Source of the DNA: an uncultured Bacteroidales bacterium
GTDB lineage: Bacteria > Bacteroidota > Bacteroidia > Bacteroidales > Paludibacteraceae
NCBI GenBank assembly: GCA_937892015.1
Contig: CALAUY010000192.1
Coordinates: 1-8,804 of the forward strand
Direction: 5' to 3'
DNA: 8,804 bases
Shown here: one piece after another, positions 1 through 6,504 of the stretch
Numbering within the stretch: the stretch's first letter is position 1
How the letters are laid out: each line of letters begins with the position of its first letter
Position numbers and translations under genes: made by a program
Notes under the pieces: generated by a model
Databases searched by the model: none
Seen by the model: the letters and a program-made list of their open reading frames with translations, nothing else
Told to the model about the DNA's origin: nothing

Positions 1-553
1 TGCACTGGATGTTGTACTCGCCGTATTCGGAGCAGATGTTGCGGGTGAGCATCTTCAGTCCGCCTTTGGCCGCTGCATACGCGCTGACAGTCTCGCGACC
101 CAGTTCAGACATCATCGAGCAGATGTTGATAATCTTGCCTTCGCGGCGCTCCATCATCTCCGGCAGAACAGCCGAGCTGACGATGAAGGGTGCTACCAAG
201 TCCACGTCAATCACTTGCTGGAACTCCTGCCGTTTCATCTCGTGCATCGGGATACGTTTGATGATGCCGGCGTTGTTGACGAGGATATCAATCTGACCGA
301 CTTCGGCGTGGATTTTATCGACGAGTGCTTTCACGTCGTCTTCTTTCGTTACGTCGCAGACGTAGCCGTGAACATTGGTGATGCCTTCAGCTGCGTAGTT
401 AGCGAGACCTTTCTCCAACGCGGCTTCGTTGATGTCGTTGAAGATGATGTTCTTAATGCCGGCTGCCACAAATGCTTTGGCAATATTAAAGCCGATTCCG
501 TAAGACGCGCCCGTAATCCAAGCGTTCTTATTTTCGAGAGAGAACAGGTTCAT
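1..553 (-). CDS. kduD: SDR oxidoreductase, KduD / gluconate 5-dehydrogenase type (3' end cut by window)
   Basis: The minus strand from the ATG at 553-551 encodes 184 residues, open to the left edge; the family is usually about 250-270 residues, so the C-terminal third is missing. It is a classical short-chain dehydrogenase. The Rossmann glycine motif TGASYGIG lies at residues 14-21, an acidic residue (D40) closes the second strand, which suggests NAD(H) preference, NNAG is at 93-96, the catalytic Ser is S146, and the YxxxK pair is Y159/K163. Bacteroidetes proteins of this type are usually named gluconate 5-dehydrogenase or 2-deoxy-D-gluconate 3-dehydrogenase. Placed 94 bases downstream of kduI, its likely job (inferred) is the cytoplasmic reduction of 2,5-diketo-3-deoxygluconate to 2-keto-3-deoxygluconate, the step after KduI. 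The SDR fold is certain; KduD versus IdnO-type activity cannot be decided from sequence, so the symbol is tentative. No obvious promoter precedes it, so it is probably cotranscribed with kduI. Confidence 0.88.
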   Translation of the reverse strand, partial: MNLFSLENKNAWITGASYGIGFNIAKAFVAAGIKNIIFNDINEAALEKGLANYAAEGITNVHGYVCDVTKEDDVKALVDKIHAEVGQIDILVNNAGIIKRIPMHEMKRQEFQQVIDVDLVAPFIVSSAVLPEMMERREGKIINICSMMSELGRETVSAYAAAKGGLKMLTRNICSEYGEYNIQC

Positions 554-647
554 AATTTTAGTGTTTTTATGATTTATAATTAGTTGTTTACTATCTTTTT
601 TGTTGTGCCATGTAAGCAGGCCTATCTGCCTTTTAGTTTTTGACCGG
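554..647 (-). other. kduI-kduD intergenic spacer
   Basis: Ninety-four AT-rich bases between the TAA of kduI (650-648) and the ATG of the SDR gene. On the coding strand I find no Bacteroidetes-type -7 element (TAnnTTTG) and no Shine-Dalgarno sequence; the last 35 bases are A-rich, as is usual for leaders in this phylum. A weak inverted repeat (GCAG/CTGC, 616-629) has no T-run after it on the coding strand, so I do not call it a terminator. This is consistent with one kduI-kduD transcript. Confidence 0.5.
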
Positions 648-1490
648 TTACTTTAGGTCGGTAATGAGTGAGAAATCTTGGTCGCCGTAGTCGAGGTTTT
701 CGCCTCCCATGCCCCAGATGAAGGTGTAGTTGTGTGTGGCAGCGGCGGAATGGATGGACCATTCGGGCGAGAGTACGGCTTCGTTGTTGTGCATCCAGAT
801 GTGGCGTGTTTCTTCCACTTCGCCCATGAAATGGCAGATAGCCTGGTCTTCAGGCAGTTCGAAGTAGAAATACGCTTCCATTCGGCGGCTATGAACATGT
901 GCCGGCATCGTGTTCCAAACCGAACCTACAGCCAGTTCGGTCATTCCCATCTGCAGTTGGCAGGTAGGAAGAACCTGATTGACAATCATCTTGTTGATGT
1001 CGCGCTCGTTGGATGTTTCCAATGCTCCCATGTGAGCCACGACGGCATCGGCTTTGGTTACTTTCTTGTCGGGATAAACCATGTGTGCGGTGCAGGAATT
1101 GAAATAGAACAGTGCCGGATGATGAGCATCCTTGCTGCAGAACCGCACTTCTCGGTCGCCGCGTCCGAGATAGAGAGCCTCTTTGTAGTTCAGCTCAAAC
1201 GTCTCGTCTCCCACTTGCACGACGCCTGCACCACCCACGTTGTAGATGCCCATTTCTCGGCGAGTGAGGAAATACGGGGCTTTCAGCGGGTCGATGGCTT
1301 CCAGCAGCAGTGCTTCGTTGACGGGTTTAGCACCGCCAACCACCATTCGGTCGTACATCGAATAGACCATGTTAACTTCGTCGTTCACAAAGAGGTTCTG
1401 AATCAGAAAATCCTTGCGCAGACGGCTTGTGTCGTACGCTTTGGCATCGGTTGGATTGCTCGCGTAACGGATTTCGTAGTTTGTTTTCAT
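648..1490 (-). CDS. kduI: 5-dehydro-4-deoxy-D-glucuronate isomerase
   Basis: KduI converts 5-keto-4-deoxyuronate, formed spontaneously from unsaturated uronic acids, into 2,5-diketo-3-deoxygluconate in the cytoplasm during pectin and glycosaminoglycan catabolism. The product from the ATG at 1490-1488 is 280 residues, close to the 278 of E. coli KduI. It has the family's metal site: HxH at H198/H200, E205 and H247, which line up at +2 with H196, H198, E203 and H245 of the E. coli enzyme. The N-terminus (MKTNYEIRYASNP) is typical of the family. The frame stays open upstream to a GTG at 1571, but those extra 27 residues are Asn/Thr/Gln-rich, are encoded by a 10-bp tandem repeat and are absent from the family, so I reject the longer start. 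The KduD-type SDR gene follows after 94 bases, and a GH105 that could supply the substrate lies about 2.1 kb upstream. The leader is repetitive and lacks G. Confidence 0.96.
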   Translation of the reverse strand: MKTNYEIRYASNPTDAKAYDTSRLRKDFLIQNLFVNDEVNMVYSMYDRMVVGGAKPVNEALLLEAIDPLKAPYFLTRREMGIYNVGGAGVVQVGDETFELNYKEALYLGRGDREVRFCSKDAHHPALFYFNSCTAHMVYPDKKVTKADAVVAHMGALETSNERDINKMIVNQVLPTCQLQMGMTELAVGSVWNTMPAHVHSRRMEAYFYFELPEDQAICHFMGEVEETRHIWMHNNEAVLSPEWSIHSAAATHNYTFIWGMGGENLDYGDQDFSLITDLK

Positions 1491-1603
1491 ATATGTTGTG
1501 TTGTTTGGTGTTGTTTGATGTTGTTTGGTGTTGTTTGATGTTGTACGCAGATGTATTGGAGCTTCCTTCACCAGGTAGCGATAAAATAATCATCTATATA
1601 CAC
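1491..1603 (-). promoter_or_regulatory. kduI leader region
   Basis: The 113 bases between the TAG of the outer-membrane protein gene and the kduI ATG are the only room for a kduI-specific control region. The upstream half contains an AT-rich stretch (about 1580-1600) but no convincing TTTG/TAnnTTTG promoter pair. The downstream half is the tandem repeat listed separately. Across 1491-1545 the coding strand has no G at all, so the RNA leader would be almost unstructured, and there is no Shine-Dalgarno sequence. Bacteroidetes commonly start translation from such unstructured A-rich leaders. A regulatory role is inferred, not seen. Confidence 0.35.
1501..1544 (-). repeat. 10-bp tandem repeat in kduI leader
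   Basis: Four head-to-tail 10-base units on the plus strand, TTGTTTGGTG and TTGTTTGATG alternating twice (1501-1540), followed by a partial fifth unit TTGT. The alternation makes an exact 20-base supra-repeat in two copies. On the coding strand the units read CACCAAACAA / CATCAAACAA and end 10 bases before the kduI ATG. The unit length is not a multiple of three. The array is too short and has no spacers, so it is not a CRISPR. Confidence 0.9.
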
Positions 1604-2275
1604 CTATTTCACCTGCCACATATAGGCGAAATTGAGCGAGAGTGACATAGGATTGCTGTAGTCGAAATAGTCCATCTTGCTGTCGTTGAAGGTGTTGCCG
1701 AAGGACCAGTTGAACCGCGCTTCCAGTTGATAGACACCGGCATGTTTGGTTCGGTAGTAGAAACCTAATCCTGCAGCCAATCCCCAATCGAACGGTTTCT
1801 CTATTGCAGCATACTCGTGTGCTGTCTTTGATTCAGCACCTGCATTGCGTGCGATGAGATAGTTGTCGGGAACAGTCCCGCTTTCGACCGAACGAAAACA
1901 GTAGCCTATCTGTGGTCCGAGATTGAAGAAGCCACGCGCACGTTTGCCGAAATAGAGGTGCATGAGAAACGGCAGTTCCACGTAGTCGAGTTGCCGCTGA
2001 TAACCGGTGTTCGACTCGTACCAGCCGCGTTGCATGTAGTTGATTTCCACCTGCATTCCGCACACTTTGTGTCCGGCGTAACGGAAAACGAGACCTCCAT
2101 TCCAGCCGAGAAACGGATGTTTCCACGATTGAGTCACTGTGGGCGAGAAACGATACATGGAAGCAATAGCACCGGCATGTGCACCGATGTACATCTCCTC
2201 GCGGTTGAGTTTGGGTTGCGCCAAACCCACGGCGCAGAAACACAGGACTAATATGGTCAAAACGGCTTTTCTCAC
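1604..2275 (-). CDS. PorT-family outer-membrane beta-barrel protein
   Basis: A secreted 223-residue protein. A signal peptide (hydrophobic residues 5-17, probable cleavage after LA at 18/19) is followed by alternating strands rich in glycine and aromatic residues: YIGAHAGA near 29, GGLVFRY near 60, VCGMQVEINYMQRGWYES at 71-88, LDYVELPFLMHLYFG at 96-110 and GPQIGYCF at 120-127, ending in a strand with SLSLNFAYMW. The pattern YVELP after a 'MQVEINYMQRG' strand is characteristic of the Bacteroidetes outer-membrane beta-barrel family often labelled PorT family. That label is structural; nothing here shows a role in type IX secretion. The only credible start is GTG at 2275-2273: an in-frame stop lies shortly upstream and the next Met is residue 28, beyond the signal peptide. 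The gene lies 67 bases after the LysM gene and could be the last gene of that run; no terminator is visible after its TAG. Substrate or partner unknown. Confidence 0.85.
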   Translation of the reverse strand: MRKAVLTILVLCFCAVGLAQPKLNREEMYIGAHAGAIASMYRFSPTVTQSWKHPFLGWNGGLVFRYAGHKVCGMQVEINYMQRGWYESNTGYQRQLDYVELPFLMHLYFGKRARGFFNLGPQIGYCFRSVESGTVPDNYLIARNAGAESKTAHEYAAIEKPFDWGLAAGLGFYYRTKHAGVYQLEARFNWSFGNTFNDSKMDYFDYSNPMSLSLNFAYMWQVK

Positions 2276-2288
2276 TTCACTTTCATTG

Positions 2289-2349
2289 TTGTATCACTTT
2301 GCATTACTATCATTTTTGTATCACTAACATTTCACATCACTATCATTTT
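2289..2349 (-). repeat. Degenerate AT-rich direct repeats at LysM/OMP junction
   Basis: On the plus strand TTGTATCACT occurs at 2289-2298 and 2316-2325, and ACTATCATTTT at 2306-2316 and 2339-2349, so the stretch is an imperfect two-copy repeat of about 27-33 bases. It fills the 67-base spacer and runs over the last codons and TGA of the LysM gene. No hairpin or Bacteroidetes promoter motif is evident on the coding strand. It may be only a remnant of slippage duplication. Confidence 0.55.
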
Positions 2350-3602
2350 GCATCGTCGTTGTCGTCTTTGTCTTGCGCCTCAACATTGGCCATTCTCGGC
2401 ACAACTTGCAGCGGTGTGTTCATGAATCCGCCGTCTCCTATACGTTGGAAACGGAGCGTTGATTGCAGGCCGTCATGCTCGGTTTCGAGAGCTTGTTGCC
2501 ATGCTGCATCGTCAGCTGCTTGCAGCGCATTTATCACAGCCGGAACGAAAAACCGTGTCAGGTCGTATCCTAAGATATCGTATCGCGGACGCGACTGTGA
2601 AGGTGTTTTGACGCCGAAATACGTGCTCATCATTTCGTCGAAAGCGTTCCAGTTGCCATCCTCTTCGCGCTTGAACTGCACAATCCGCATTCCTTCCGGA
2701 ACGGTGGGATTGTACTGGAGCAGGTATTTGTTGGTTTCGAGGTCTTCCACTCCGTTCGTGAATGGCAGCAAGCAGAGTATCTCGTGCTTCTTGACGAAAG
2801 CACTTGCGGCAGGAATCTGGTTGGCATAAGCCGGCCCGATGATGGCGTGCATCGTGCTCATCTCGTCCTGTTCGAGCACCCGTTGCAACTTGTACTCCGT
2901 TTTGCCGATATCGTAAACGAACACCTCGTATCGGATGTCATCGCGTTTGACTTCACGTAACGCCAAGAGAATACCTTCGTAGAACTTGAGGAATCGCTCC
3001 ATCTTGACATCGTAGGTCTGTGCATCGGCTTGCAGCGGCAGGAGCAATGCCAGTCGCAGCACAGGTGCAGTAGAATCGGCTTGTTCAGGCTGCATGACGA
3101 ACATCGTGTCTTCCTCGAAGAACACTTCGTCTTCCGTTGTCTGAACGACAGCCGGCACTGTGTCTGTGTCTGCGTTCGTTTCCGCAGGTTGAGGCTCAAC
3201 CGGCTGTGATTCAGCAAGTTGAGCATCTCCTAATGCTGCTTTGACCACGTCTGCCGGCTTGAGTTTCTCTTGCTTCAATGCTGCTTTCGGGTCGGATTTG
3301 GACTCGGATTTGGACTCGGATTTGGGCTCAGCATTTGACTCGGCTGTAGGTTTGTTCTTCACCGGAACGAGAATCACCTGTCCGAGTTTGAGTCCGCTGG
3401 TTTTCAGTTCGGGATTGAATTTTATCAGTTCTTCCTGCGTGACGCCGAAATTGACGCTGATGCGATAGAGTCCTTCGCCTTTCTGCACCGGATACTCATA
3501 CACCTCAACGCCTTTGACCACGCGAATAGGATAGTCGAACGTCTGTGCCGAACTCAGCACAGCAGCCGTACAAAGCAATATGACGAATACGAAACGTTTC
3601 AC
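2343..3602 (-). CDS. Secreted LysM protein with periplasmic-binding-like domain
   Basis: A 419-residue secreted protein. A signal peptide (residues 1-19, cleavage at SSA/Q) leads to one LysM domain at about 36-82 (YPVQKGEGLYRISVNFGVT... through LKLGQVILVPVK), expected to bind peptidoglycan. Next comes a low-complexity linker (about 84-178) rich in Lys, Ser, Glu, Gln and Pro, whose first part is built from 12-bp repeats. From about 181 there is a type-1 periplasmic-binding fold start (LRLALLLPL, FYEGILLALREVKR, YEVFVYDIG, IIGPAYANQIP, LLPFTN). The part after about residue 305 is short: it passes almost directly to YDILGYDLTRFFV (341-353), a segment that from memory of the family lies near the end of lobe 2, so part of that lobe seems missing. 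The tail is acidic. The start is GTG at 3602-3600, overlapping the GH105 stop (GTGA), and the signal peptide supports it. Likely a cell-wall-associated envelope protein; ligand unknown. Confidence 0.83.
   Translation of the reverse strand: MKRFVFVILLCTAAVLSSAQTFDYPIRVVKGVEVYEYPVQKGEGLYRISVNFGVTQEELIKFNPELKTSGLKLGQVILVPVKNKPTAESNAEPKSESKSESKSDPKAALKQEKLKPADVVKAALGDAQLAESQPVEPQPAETNADTDTVPAVVQTTEDEVFFEEDTMFVMQPEQADSTAPVLRLALLLPLQADAQTYDVKMERFLKFYEGILLALREVKRDDIRYEVFVYDIGKTEYKLQRVLEQDEMSTMHAIIGPAYANQIPAASAFVKKHEILCLLPFTNGVEDLETNKYLLQYNPTVPEGMRIVQFKREEDGNWNAFDEMMSTYFGVKTPSQSRPRYDILGYDLTRFFVPAVINALQAADDAAWQQALETEHDGLQSTLRFQRIGDGGFMNTPLQVVPRMANVEAQDKDDNDDAK
3292..3339 (-). repeat. 12-bp in-frame coding repeat in LysM linker
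   Basis: On the plus strand TCGGATTTGGAC occurs at 3292-3303 and 3304-3315, with one mismatch at 3316-3327 and a diverged fourth copy at 3328-3339. Read on the coding strand it gives the tetrapeptide period Lys-Ser-Glu-Ser at residues 94-103. Being a multiple of three, it can expand or contract without breaking the frame, which fits a flexible spacer between the LysM and binding domains. Confidence 0.8.
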
Positions 3603-4798
3603 TTCTTTTCTATGGGTTTAGACAGTTCAATAGCAGCCATGATAATCGGGCCAATACCTTTCGGGTCGTTCTTGATGACCGGTTCCGACAGGTAGTATTT
3701 CACCGATCCGTCGCGATAACGAGGTTTGCCGCCCAGACCGGCCACAGCACAGCAATTGGTCAGTGTAACACCGCCTTTGTCCTCGAAAGAGATGACATTG
3801 TCCACCATTCCGTCGAAGATTTTCTGCGCTTCTTTCTTGTATTTAGGCGGTAAGTAGCCTTTGTTTGCCGCTTTGGCGAATGCATAGCAGAAGATGGCGG
3901 ACGAAGTGGCTTCCAGATAGTTGCCTTCTTCTTTAGGCAGCGCAGTCAGTTGATACCACATATGACTCTTTTTGTCTTGATACTTCAGCAGGTTCTTGGC
4001 GGAACGTTTGAGCATCTTCAGCAACATGTCGCGGTTCTCGCCTTCGGGCATGTAATCCAGCACATCCACCATTGCCATCACGTACCAACCCATCGAACGG
4101 CTCCAGAAATTAGGCGAGCAACCGGTCTGCGGGTCTGCCCATTTCTGTTCGTGCGACTCGTCCCAACCATGGTAGTTGAGGCCGGATTTTTTGTCGTACG
4201 TATATTTGTCAATCAGCCGGAACTGTGTTGCCACATCCTGCACTCCCTTGTCCATGTTGCGCTCAACGGCATAGCGGATATAGAACGGTTCGGCCATATA
4301 GAGTCCGTCGAGCCACATCTGATGCGGGTAGATTTTCTTGTGCCAGAACCCGCCCTCTTTCGTTCGCGGTTGCTCTTGCAGTTGCTCGAAGAGTCGGTCG
4401 TTGGCCATTTCCCAACGCGGGTCGGGTTTGATGTCATTGAGGATGAAGAGGAAGGAACCGCCATTGACGCGGTCGATGTTGAAATCGTACATTTTGTAGG
4501 TTTTGATTTCTCCATCCTCGCTGATGAAAGCGTCGGCGAACCTCATCACATATTCGAGAAACCTGTCGTTGCCGGTAGCTTGATAGAGTTGCAGCATCGC
4601 TTTCGACATCAGTGCTTGGGTGTAGTCCCATTTGGGCTCTTTGACGTTGTCAGTCAGCCACAACTCGGGATAGTTCTCCATCTGGCTTCTCGCGAACAGA
4701 TTGGCATACGAGAGGTAGTAAACAGGCTCATGCTTCGGAGTCTTGGCGTTCAGACTCAGCGTGCATAGCATACAAAAAAACAATAAGATGCGTTTCAT
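3599..4798 (-). CDS. GH105 unsaturated rhamnogalacturonyl/glycuronyl hydrolase, secreted
   Basis: Hydrolyses the terminal unsaturated galacturonate (or glucuronate) left on oligosaccharides by polysaccharide lyases, as B. subtilis YteR does for rhamnogalacturonan. The 399-residue product has a signal peptide (residues 1-18, cleavage at NA/K), so it probably acts in the periplasm. The (alpha/alpha)6-barrel family signatures are present: WDYTQALMSKAM at 57-68, the catalytic block YPHQMWLDGLYMAEPF with D164 as the expected general acid (equivalent to D143 of YteR), GWDES at 211-215, NFWSRSMGWYVMAMVDVL at 230-247, and LEATSSAIFCYA near 298. Length is normal and the active site looks intact. The ATG at 4798-4796 overlaps the stop of gldG (ATGA), and its own TGA overlaps the GTG of the LysM gene, implying coupled translation within an envelope gene run. 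The unsaturated sugar released feeds KduI and the KduD-type SDR encoded downstream. The exact glycan is not certain; rhamnogalacturonan is most likely. Confidence 0.93.
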   Translation of the reverse strand: MKRILLFFCMLCTLSLNAKTPKHEPVYYLSYANLFARSQMENYPELWLTDNVKEPKWDYTQALMSKAMLQLYQATGNDRFLEYVMRFADAFISEDGEIKTYKMYDFNIDRVNGGSFLFILNDIKPDPRWEMANDRLFEQLQEQPRTKEGGFWHKKIYPHQMWLDGLYMAEPFYIRYAVERNMDKGVQDVATQFRLIDKYTYDKKSGLNYHGWDESHEQKWADPQTGCSPNFWSRSMGWYVMAMVDVLDYMPEGENRDMLLKMLKRSAKNLLKYQDKKSHMWYQLTALPKEEGNYLEATSSAIFCYAFAKAANKGYLPPKYKKEAQKIFDGMVDNVISFEDKGGVTLTNCCAVAGLGGKPRYRDGSVKYYLSEPVIKNDPKGIGPIIMAAIELSKPIEKK

Positions 4799-6453
4799 AT
4801 CGGATAAGTGTATTGATGTTTGCGTAAAGGTAAATAAACAGCAGCCACGAGAGCCAGTAAGACGAGTGGCAGAGCAGTCGTGAGCAGTTGGATGAGCAGT
4901 CGGTTGTCGCGTGCTGTCTTGTCGTTGATGAGTCGCAGCGGCATCGTTTTCATCCTTAACGGGATGAGTCCTTCATCGTCGGTCAGGTAGAGAACGCTGT
5001 TGACGATAAAATCTCGGTTGGCGAACTGCATCTGCGTGTATCGGTCGAATCCGCAAGGCAGCGGTTGACCTTGTTGCCACTCGTTTCGGATGACCGAACC
5101 GGCACTTACCACGACTTGATGCGTGGCAGTAGAGCGAGTCTGTTTGTCGTGTGGAGCGACGACTCCGTCGGGAATCATCTGATGTGCGTAGAGCGAAGGG
5201 AAAGAGCCGTCTAAAGCCACAGCCACAGGCACAAACCGATGCACGAATCGCTCGGTATCGGGATTGAGGTCGCTCAGGTCCACTTTGGCCGGCGTGGCTG
5301 TCAGAGCCGAGTGGTTGGACGTGGCGAGCAGCACTTCTCGGCGGATGAGTGAATCTTCGCCGACGGCAGAGATAGGCGAGCAGAACGTGGCAGTCACTTG
5401 CCCGAGTTTGGCTGTGATAGGCGAGGCATCGGAGGTCAGCAGAAGCGGCGCATAAGTCCACGGCAACGGCTGAAAATTCGGGGCGTTCGGGTCTTCGCTC
5501 ACATCGACAGGTATAGGCAGACACTGCAAGTCTTGCAGCAGAGCGGGTTCGATGCGCACGCCGTATCGGAAGAGCATGTCTTGCAGCCCCAAGTCTTGCG
5601 GGATGACGGGAGTCATGCCTTCTGTTGCGAGATAGTCGTCGGAAAAGCGCACGCCGTTGAGCAGCCAGAGCACGCGTCCGCCGCGCATCACGTACTGGTC
5701 GAGCAAGTACTTATCTCGCTCGGAGAAGACGTTTTGCGGGTCAGCGATGATGACAGCCGCATACGGGTCTAATTGTCCGTCCTCGCCGGTCAGACTGCCG
5801 CGATCGACTTGGAAGAACGTTGCCAGTTGCTGCTCCACATCCAGCACGTTGCGCTCTTCCAGCTCGCCGTGTCCTTCGAGAAAGACAATCTTGGGGATGT
5901 CTGTTCGTTTCAGTCGGCTGATTGCTTCGGCAAAGGCGAACTCGAGTTGCTCGATGGAGCGGTTGATGTTCTCTTCGCCGGATTTACCTCGTTCGTTCAC
6001 CAGCAGCGGCACGACAGTGCGTCGTCCGTTGTACTGTAGCACGGCATATGGATAGAGTCGCGTCTGAACGGTCTGTCCATCGCGAGCGCGCTCGTGAATG
6101 ATGACAGGTGTCAGGTGCAGTTCTTCGGCCAATTGGTCTGCTGCTTCGGTCGTTGCCTGCTTCGTTTTGAGAGCCGATGGTGTCTTCACTTTGCCATACA
6201 GGCCCATGGTCTTCACCAGCTGGTCTGTTGCATGACGCAGATTGACGAAAGACGGGTTCATCTTGCCGTTCAGTAGCAGCTGCACTTCGAGCGGACTATC
6301 CAGACTCCGCAGCAGCTCTTTCGTTGGCTCGGAGAGACTGTATCGATGGTCGTCGGTGAGGTCGAAACGCAAACGCAGTTGTTGCGCCAACAGACTGAAT
6401 GCAGCCAGCACAACAACGATAAGCACTATGTTCCATTTCGCTTTCACAGACAT
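4795..6453 (-). CDS. gldG: GldG-family ABC transporter-associated membrane protein
   Basis: A 552-residue protein anchored by an N-terminal membrane segment (about residues 8-25) and a C-terminal one (about 519-543), with a large extracytoplasmic domain between. Family marks are RFDLTDDHRYSLSEPTKELL at 29-48, INRSIEQLEFAFAEAISRL at 163-181, IVFLEGHGE at 189-197, the strand YAAVIIADP followed by FSERDKYLLDQYVMRGGRVLWLLNGV (243-268), and near the end NRDFIVNSVLYLTDDEGLIPLR. This is the GldG / ABC-type uncharacterised transport family; in Flavobacterium GldG works with the permease GldF and ATPase GldA and is needed for gliding. Members are widespread in Bacteroidales that do not glide, where the transported substrate is unknown. 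Length is near the usual 550-560. The start at 6453 lies 51 bases after the PPIase gene. gldF is not next to it on either side, which is unusual. The stop overlaps the GH105 start. Confidence 0.9.
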   Translation of the reverse strand: MSVKAKWNIVLIVVVLAAFSLLAQQLRLRFDLTDDHRYSLSEPTKELLRSLDSPLEVQLLLNGKMNPSFVNLRHATDQLVKTMGLYGKVKTPSALKTKQATTEAADQLAEELHLTPVIIHERARDGQTVQTRLYPYAVLQYNGRRTVVPLLVNERGKSGEENINRSIEQLEFAFAEAISRLKRTDIPKIVFLEGHGELEERNVLDVEQQLATFFQVDRGSLTGEDGQLDPYAAVIIADPQNVFSERDKYLLDQYVMRGGRVLWLLNGVRFSDDYLATEGMTPVIPQDLGLQDMLFRYGVRIEPALLQDLQCLPIPVDVSEDPNAPNFQPLPWTYAPLLLTSDASPITAKLGQVTATFCSPISAVGEDSLIRREVLLATSNHSALTATPAKVDLSDLNPDTERFVHRFVPVAVALDGSFPSLYAHQMIPDGVVAPHDKQTRSTATHQVVVSAGSVIRNEWQQGQPLPCGFDRYTQMQFANRDFIVNSVLYLTDDEGLIPLRMKTMPLRLINDKTARDNRLLIQLLTTALPLVLLALVAAVYLPLRKHQYTYPI

Positions 6454-6504
6454 CCGATTCGGTTACTACTCGGGCAACAGATGCAAGACAATACGGAGCG
6501 ACTT
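6454..6504 (-). other. PPIase-gldG spacer
   Basis: Fifty-one bases between the TAA of the PPIase gene and the gldG ATG. I see no hairpin with a T-run, no TAnnTTTG element and no Shine-Dalgarno sequence. Continuous transcription through it is plausible. Confidence 0.45.

Noticed and set aside
616..629. Inverted repeat after kduI as a terminator
   Set aside because: The stem has only four Watson-Crick pairs next to a wobble, and no T-run follows it on the coding strand.
678..1538. 286-codon open frame on the plus strand
   Set aside because: It mirrors kduI, whose metal-binding residues and length are intact on the minus strand; the end of the frame is just the translated tandem repeat.
1501..1544. 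Short repeat array as a CRISPR
   Set aside because: Units are 10 bases, directly adjacent, with no unique spacers and no cas genes.
1491..1571. Longer kduI start at GTG 1571 as the annotated start
   Set aside because: The extra residues are low-complexity translation of a repeat, and the product from 1490 already matches the known KduI length and N-terminus.
1604..2275. PorT itself, as part of type IX secretion
   Set aside because: The barrel family name covers many unrelated roles; no other type IX secretion gene is in the window, and GldG is not a secretion component.
3950..4768. 272-codon open frame on the plus strand
   Set aside because: Antisense to the GH105 gene, which carries a signal peptide and full catalytic motifs; the antisense translation shows no domain.
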